Positions 60,539-64,000 of a stretch of 64,000 nucleotides of DNA are shown here, one piece after another. Positions within the stretch are counted from its first letter, which is position 1; every line of letters begins with the position of its first letter. Made by a program: the position numbers and the translations under genes. Below the pieces are notes generated by a model. It was not told the DNA's origin. It was given only the letters and a program-made list of their open reading frames with translations, and ran no database searches. Source of the DNA: Methylophilus glucosoxydans (GTDB lineage Bacteria > Pseudomonadota > Gammaproteobacteria > Burkholderiales > Methylophilaceae); assembly GCF_042676145.1 (NCBI RefSeq), contig NZ_JBHTJW010000003.1:186001-250000 (forward strand), in the 5' to 3' direction.

Positions 60539-60648
60539 GGCTGCGCGGGCAAATTGCGGCGTTGTGCGGTGCGCGAAACCCTCATGTACTCTCGCGTACA
60601 TTGCGGTTTCTGTGCTCCGTACGCCTTGCACTTTATCCCGCGCGCTCA
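60539..60648. repeat. 110-base direct repeat, copy 2 (between nrdB and the ferredoxin gene)
   Basis: Copy of 59211-59320 in the same orientation, beginning 3 bases after the nrdB stop. The differences are single-base changes, several of them in the central symmetric part. Confidence 0.85.
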
Positions 60649-60692
60649 TTTATTGATTGTTTCGCTATTGATTTTAACAAGTCATTTTTAAA

Positions 60693-61106
60693 ATGATCAG
60701 CATACGCAGCCAGCATACCCGCTTCAGCCTGATCCCGCATGAAACCTTGCTGGAAGGCCTGGAGCGCACCGGGCATGAGGTCGAGTACCAATGCCGTGGT
60801 GGCTATTGTGGCGCCTGCCGCGTGCGCCTGCTCGATGGTGAAGTTGAATATCTGGAGCAACCGCTGGCATTTATTGCCAGTGACGAAATCCTGCCATGCT
60901 GCTGCGTCCCCAAGTCGGATATCCGGCTCGATTGCGAACTGCGCCCCGAGTTGCAGGTGTTTCAGGCGCAAGAAGAGTTGTTCCCGGCACAAGGGTCACT
61001 GTTTGATGACCCGTTGCCCAGCACCGCTGACAGCCGCGTTAAAAAACTGGTCAGACGGCGCATACCCAGAGTGCGGAGCACGGCCAGCAATTTATCCCTG
61101 TTTTAA
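60693..61106 (+). CDS. 2Fe-2S ferredoxin for class Ia RNR maintenance (YfaE-like), extended
   Basis: 137 residues. The first 85 follow the YfaE plant-type ferredoxin pattern with four cluster cysteines (CRGGYCGAC and the CCC of EILPCCC). YfaE helps regenerate the diferric-tyrosyl radical of NrdB. About 50 extra basic C-terminal residues (VKKLVRRRIPRVRS) are not part of the standard protein. It sits third after nrdA and nrdB, as in enterobacteria, and is followed by a strong terminator. Confidence 0.9.
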   Translation: MISIRSQHTRFSLIPHETLLEGLERTGHEVEYQCRGGYCGACRVRLLDGEVEYLEQPLAFIASDEILPCCCVPKSDIRLDCELRPELQVFQAQEELFPAQGSLFDDPLPSTADSRVKKLVRRRIPRVRSTASNLSLF

Positions 61107-61147
61107 TCCGGTGTTTTAAGCGCGGGCTTTAGCCATTAGCACACAAC

Positions 61148-61180
61148 AAAAAAGGCGCGAAATCATTCGCGCCTTTTTTA
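61148..61180. terminator. Bidirectional intrinsic terminator after the nrd operon
   Basis: GGCGCGAA-ATCA-TTCGCGCC, with an A-run before and a T-run after, works on both strands. It separates the nrd genes from the convergent small gene ending at 61207. Confidence 0.85.
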
Positions 61181-61206
61181 TGTGCTTGTTGAGTCTGCTG
61201 CTGAGA

Positions 61207-61434
61207 CTAGCCCGCGGCACGCGGTGCCGGTCGCACCCATTGCATTTTGAGGTTGGGCGCACGTGTATCTAGGTCCGCGACCAGCTTGCAACTCAAAATT
61301 TCGCAGCGCCAATACATCTGGCGAATTTTCTCATCCGCTTCGGCACGGGATTTACCGTACACCTGCAGATTCTCTACCAACACCCCATTGGCGCTACGTA
61401 TGGAGTACAAATATTTTCCAGATCTTTTAGCCAT
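61207..61434 (-). CDS. Small hypothetical protein
   Basis: 75 residues from the ATG read at 61434 (MAKRSGKYLYSIRSANG); the frame continues upstream to 61530, but the first part is poor in protein-like composition. It has two cysteines in one segment (YWRCEILSCKL) and a proline-rich end. I do not recognise a family. It shares a terminator with the nrd operon. Confidence 0.5.
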   Translation of the reverse strand: MAKRSGKYLYSIRSANGVLVENLQVYGKSRAEADEKIRQMYWRCEILSCKLVADLDTRAPNLKMQWVRPAPRAAG

Positions 61435-61734
61435 AATCGAATTTACCCACCCCGGGAACAATGCGTTGTAAAACATCGTAATTTTTTTAGTTATAAACAC
61501 CATATCAGAGTTTTTTACTGATGTATACACCGCTAAGCGGTAGATAAGTGATTCAATTCAATACTTTAAGGGGGTATTTGCATAAAACACCTAAAATTTA
61601 GTGGCTAAGTTGAACTTTATGGCTCGAAGATTGCGCGCCTATCCCAATAGATAATGCTATATTTACATTAATTAACAATCGCGCATCACACGTTTGGCGA
61701 TTGCTTGCGTTTGTACTATTAAAGGGTATAGTTT

Positions 61735-62049
61735 ATGCTCACCATTGTTGAGACCAGCATCTTTATCAAGTACGCCAAGATGGTATGGAGTGATGAAGAG
61801 CGCGTTGAATTTATCAACTGGATTGCCGCAAACCCACTTGCTGGCGATGTGATTCCAAACAGTGGTGGTTGTCGCAAAGTGCGTTGGGCGCGCGATGGCA
61901 TGGGTAAGCGCAGTGGCGTACGGGTGATTTACGTTAACCAGCTCGAGAAGGGAGAAATTGGCTTGCTGATCGTGTATGCAAAAGCCAAATTTGACAATCT
62001 CCCCAGTGACTTCTTGAGTGCTTTAAAACAGGAGTTCATTAATGACTAA
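61735..62049 (+). CDS. RelE/HigB2-like toxin
   Basis: 104 residues of the HigB2-type RelE superfamily (IPNSGGCRKVRWARDGMGKR, SGVRVIYVNQ, LLIVYAKAKFDNL). These are mRNA interferases active on the ribosome. The stop overlaps the antitoxin start by 8 bases. The toxin-first order is usual for HigBA. Confidence 0.88.
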   Translation: MLTIVETSIFIKYAKMVWSDEERVEFINWIAANPLAGDVIPNSGGCRKVRWARDGMGKRSGVRVIYVNQLEKGEIGLLIVYAKAKFDNLPSDFLSALKQEFIND

Positions 62050-62329
62050 AGTTGATCAAGAGATGGCGCAATTCAAGGCAGACTTGCTGGCATCAGTCAA
62101 AGAGCTTAAAGCTGGCAAGGTGGCGCGTAGCACGCAGGTAGATGTTTCCTTTGTGGTTTCAGCACGCAACCAGCTGGGGTTGTCGCAAAGCGAGTTTGCT
62201 CAATTGTTAGGGGTATCCGTGCGCACTTTGCAAGCCTGGGAGCAGGGGCGGATTAAACCTTCAGGTGCGGCGCAAACCTTGATGCGCATTGTGCATAAAC
62301 ATCCAGAAGTGCTGTTGGAGGTGCGTTGA
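62042..62329 (+). CDS. HigA-like XRE-family antitoxin
   Basis: 95 residues. After a 40-residue N-terminal arm comes a Cro/C1 helix-turn-helix (NQLGLSQSEFAQLLGVSVRT, then LQAWEQGRIKPSG). It neutralises the HigB-like toxin and represses the pair. Confidence 0.9.
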   Translation: MTKVDQEMAQFKADLLASVKELKAGKVARSTQVDVSFVVSARNQLGLSQSEFAQLLGVSVRTLQAWEQGRIKPSGAAQTLMRIVHKHPEVLLEVR

Positions 62330-62484
62330 GTTCGCCTCAACTATTTGTGCAAACTCAAGTTGATCGTTATAGAGAAGTTCAGTGAGTATCTGTTCACGTA
62401 TTGTATGCTTAGCCACATGACGCCCCATAACAGCTCATAAAAAGCTGTGCTTGAGTCCGAAAGTCTTTACTCCAATCTCCCTTC

Positions 62485-62520
62485 TGTTTAAACTAAACTA
62501 ACTAAACTTAGTTTAAGTTG
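62485..62520. promoter_or_regulatory. Repeat-rich control region of the Phd/VapC-like pair
   Basis: The run contains several ACTAAAC-type direct repeats and an imperfect inverted repeat centred on ACTTAGT just before the antitoxin start. This fits binding by the Phd-type antitoxin, but it is inferred from symmetry only. Confidence 0.4.
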
Positions 62521-62526
62521 GACATC

Positions 62527-62769
62527 ATGCAAATTATCAATATTCACGAGGCAAAAACACAACTCTCTAAACTGGTGGATCAGGCTGTCAATGGGGAGTC
62601 TTTCATTATTGCCAAAGCCGGTAAGCCGCTGGTAAAAGTCACCCGGTTAGAGGCGACTGAGCCGCCCGCAATCAAGCGTATTGGCTTTATGCAAGGTCAA
62701 ATTCAGGTGCCTACAGACTTTGATGAGATGGGCAAAGCCGAAATTTCAACCCTGTTTGGCCTCGAGTAA
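62527..62769 (+). CDS. Phd/YefM-type antitoxin
   Basis: 80 residues from the ATG at 62527 (MQIINIHEAKTQLSKLVDQA), with the Phd DNA-binding fold and a C-terminal tail (EMGKAEISTLFGLE) of the kind that blocks PIN toxins. One base separates it from the toxin gene. Confidence 0.9.
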   Translation: MQIINIHEAKTQLSKLVDQAVNGESFIIAKAGKPLVKVTRLEATEPPAIKRIGFMQGQIQVPTDFDEMGKAEISTLFGLE

Positions 62770-62770
62770 G

Positions 62771-63157
62771 ATGAAGCTGTTACTCGATACCCATATTTTG
62801 CTTTGGGCAGCGGCGGGGGCTGAGCAGCTGCCAAGCAAAGCAAAAGCCCTCATTGAAGATACAGGCAATCAACTCTTCTTCAGCAGCGCCAGTCTGTGGG
62901 AAATTGCCATCAAGAACACCCTGGGCCGGGCGGACTTTAAAGTGGACTTGGCCGTATTACGGCGTAACTTGCTGGAGAACGGTTTTGAGGAGATCGCGAT
63001 CAATAGCAGCCATGCCATGAGCGTCGCCACCTTGCCAGAGGTGCATAAAGACCCCTTTGATCGCATGTTGCTTGCGCAGACGCAGGTCGAAGGGGTGACG
63101 TTAATGACGGCAGATCGCCAGCTCGGCGGCTACCCGGTCGCTTTAGTCATGGTCTAG
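62771..63157 (+). CDS. PIN-domain toxin of the VapC type
   Basis: 128 residues from the ATG at 62771; the longer frame starting at 62681 overlaps the antitoxin and is not used. PIN residues are visible: LLLDTHILLW (first Asp), SLWEIAIK (Glu), HKDPFDRMLLAQ (Asp), LMTADRQ (Asp). It is a predicted RNase targeting RNA, paired with the preceding Phd-type antitoxin. Confidence 0.9.
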   Translation: MKLLLDTHILLWAAAGAEQLPSKAKALIEDTGNQLFFSSASLWEIAIKNTLGRADFKVDLAVLRRNLLENGFEEIAINSSHAMSVATLPEVHKDPFDRMLLAQTQVEGVTLMTADRQLGGYPVALVMV

Positions 63158-63173
63158 CGGCATATTGTTAGGC

Positions 63174-63209
63174 TGCACTCAGCAGCGTGATACCCATCTG
63201 CTGAGTGCA
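63174..63209. repeat. 12-base-pair hairpin after the VapC gene
   Basis: TGCACTCAGCAG and CTGCTGAGTGCA are perfect arms around a 12-base loop, 16 bases after the stop. No T-run follows. Confidence 0.5.
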
Positions 63210-63411
63210 AGGCTGATGCTGTTCTGGTCTGCATTAAAAAATCATTTTAAAAAATAGCTCATCATTTACAATCATTAAAAAATAGCGCGCCAGACTGTTT
63301 GATCCCCGTGATTAAACGCATACAACAAAACTAGGCGTGCAACGATTTCCTCATCTTGATTCGACCATGACTGGAATGGTTTTGGCTTTGGTGTAAAGGG
63401 GTAGGTAGCGC

Positions 63412-64000
63412 ATGCGTGAAACATCTTTAGAGAACCTGATTACGCGGTCCGAAAGGCTGGCCGAGCAAAATTACAGTACCTATTTTGTCCGCGTCATCCT
63501 TGTCAGCCTGCTAGGCTTTTTGATTCTGGGATTTGCCATCTTGATGGCCTTGATCCCGTTGGCCTTACTCATCGGCTTGGTCGCGCTGACCTTTGTTGCT
63601 GGTGGTGCAGTGCTACTCATCTTGCTCAAGCTGGGCAAATTGCTGATTTTAATGATCTTGCCCGCCTTCTTGATGCTCAAGGCCTCTTTCAAAGTCTTGT
63701 TCAGCCGCTTTGATAAGCCAGTGGGCACCGAGCTCACGCCCGACCAAGCGCCTGCGCTGTGGCAAAAAATCAAGTCACTCGAAACCGCGCTCGCAGGCCC
63801 CAAAATCAGCCATGTGTTGCTCACTCATGATATCAATGCCGCGATTATTCAATATCCGCGCTTTGGCCTGTTTGGCTGGGAAACCAATTACCTGATGCTG
63901 GGCCTGCCGCTGTTGCAAGGCCTCACCGAAGGCGAGGCGATGGCAGTGATCGCGCATGAGTATGGGCACCTTTCTGGCGACCATAGCCGTTGGTCCGGCT
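63412..64000 (+). CDS. M48-family zinc metallopeptidase, N-terminal part (cut by window end)
   Basis: The frame opens at the ATG at 63412 and is still open at the window end after 196 codons. Two long hydrophobic segments (about residues 25-60 and 60-90) are followed by a peptidase domain with the zinc motif HEYGH in VIAHEYGHLSGDH. This is the layout of membrane-bound M48 peptidases related to HtpX. The second part, with the third zinc ligand, lies outside the window. Confidence 0.8.
   Translation, partial: MRETSLENLITRSERLAEQNYSTYFVRVILVSLLGFLILGFAILMALIPLALLIGLVALTFVAGGAVLLILLKLGKLLILMILPAFLMLKASFKVLFSRFDKPVGTELTPDQAPALWQKIKSLETALAGPKISHVLLTHDINAAIIQYPRFGLFGWETNYLMLGLPLLQGLTEGEAMAVIAHEYGHLSGDHSRWSG

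Noticed and set aside
59211..60648. The paired 110-base repeats as ends of an insertion sequence carrying nrdB
   Set aside because: No transposase, no target-site duplication and no terminal inverted repeats are seen; nrdB is in its normal operon position.

Overview
The window looks like a chromosomal segment of a methylotrophic betaproteobacterium, most likely of the family Methylophilaceae. This is an inference from gene content and protein style (assimilatory nitrate cluster, amide utilisation, many TonB receptors); no rRNA or marker gene is present to prove it. Both window ends cut genes: a chemotaxis receptor on the left and an M48 metallopeptidase on the right.

Bases 1-2,900 hold a partial chemotaxis receptor, a LysR regulator, a 574-base non-coding stretch with strong inverted repeats, and a small secreted peptide. 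Bases 3,000-31,300 are almost entirely minus-strand and form a nitrogen-acquisition island. Reading along the minus strand it contains: (i) the amide module amiE-amiC-amiR followed by nasR; (ii) a formate/nitrite-type channel, cyanase and a PP2C-kinase fusion; (iii) a 14-kb operon nrtA-nrtB-nrtD-porin-cobA-nirB2-narK-PP2C/kinase-nirD2-nasA; (iv) nirB1-nirD1 and a small soluble nitrate-sensor/chemoreceptor-like protein. The three nitrate/nitrite units each begin with a sigma-54 promoter and a leader RNA with two hexaloop hairpins overlapping an intrinsic terminator. That is the expected target of the NIT-ANTAR antiterminator NasR encoded beside them. The amidase leader has a variant of the same layout, presumably read by AmiR.

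Bases 29,500-37,900 carry a Kef-type antiporter and a TetR-controlled RND tripartite efflux pump. Bases 37,900-41,250 are an AT-richer accessory patch: duplicated promoters, two REP-like palindromes, a membrane protein, a DUF2726 protein, a PIN/RHH toxin-antitoxin pair, a decayed BrnT/BrnA pair and an unusual YidD protein. Bases 41,300-46,900 contain hflX, a methyltransferase and the divergent metR/metE pair.

Bases 46,900-56,260 hold two complete FecI-FecR-TonB receptor surface-signalling sets for ferric siderophores, the first with a PepSY membrane reductase and each with a Fur box in front. Bases 56,500-61,200 encode class Ia ribonucleotide reductase (nrdA, nrdB) and its maintenance ferredoxin behind a cobalamin riboswitch. 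A 110-base repeat lies on both sides of nrdB. The last 3 kb hold two more toxin-antitoxin modules (HigBA-like and Phd/VapC-like).
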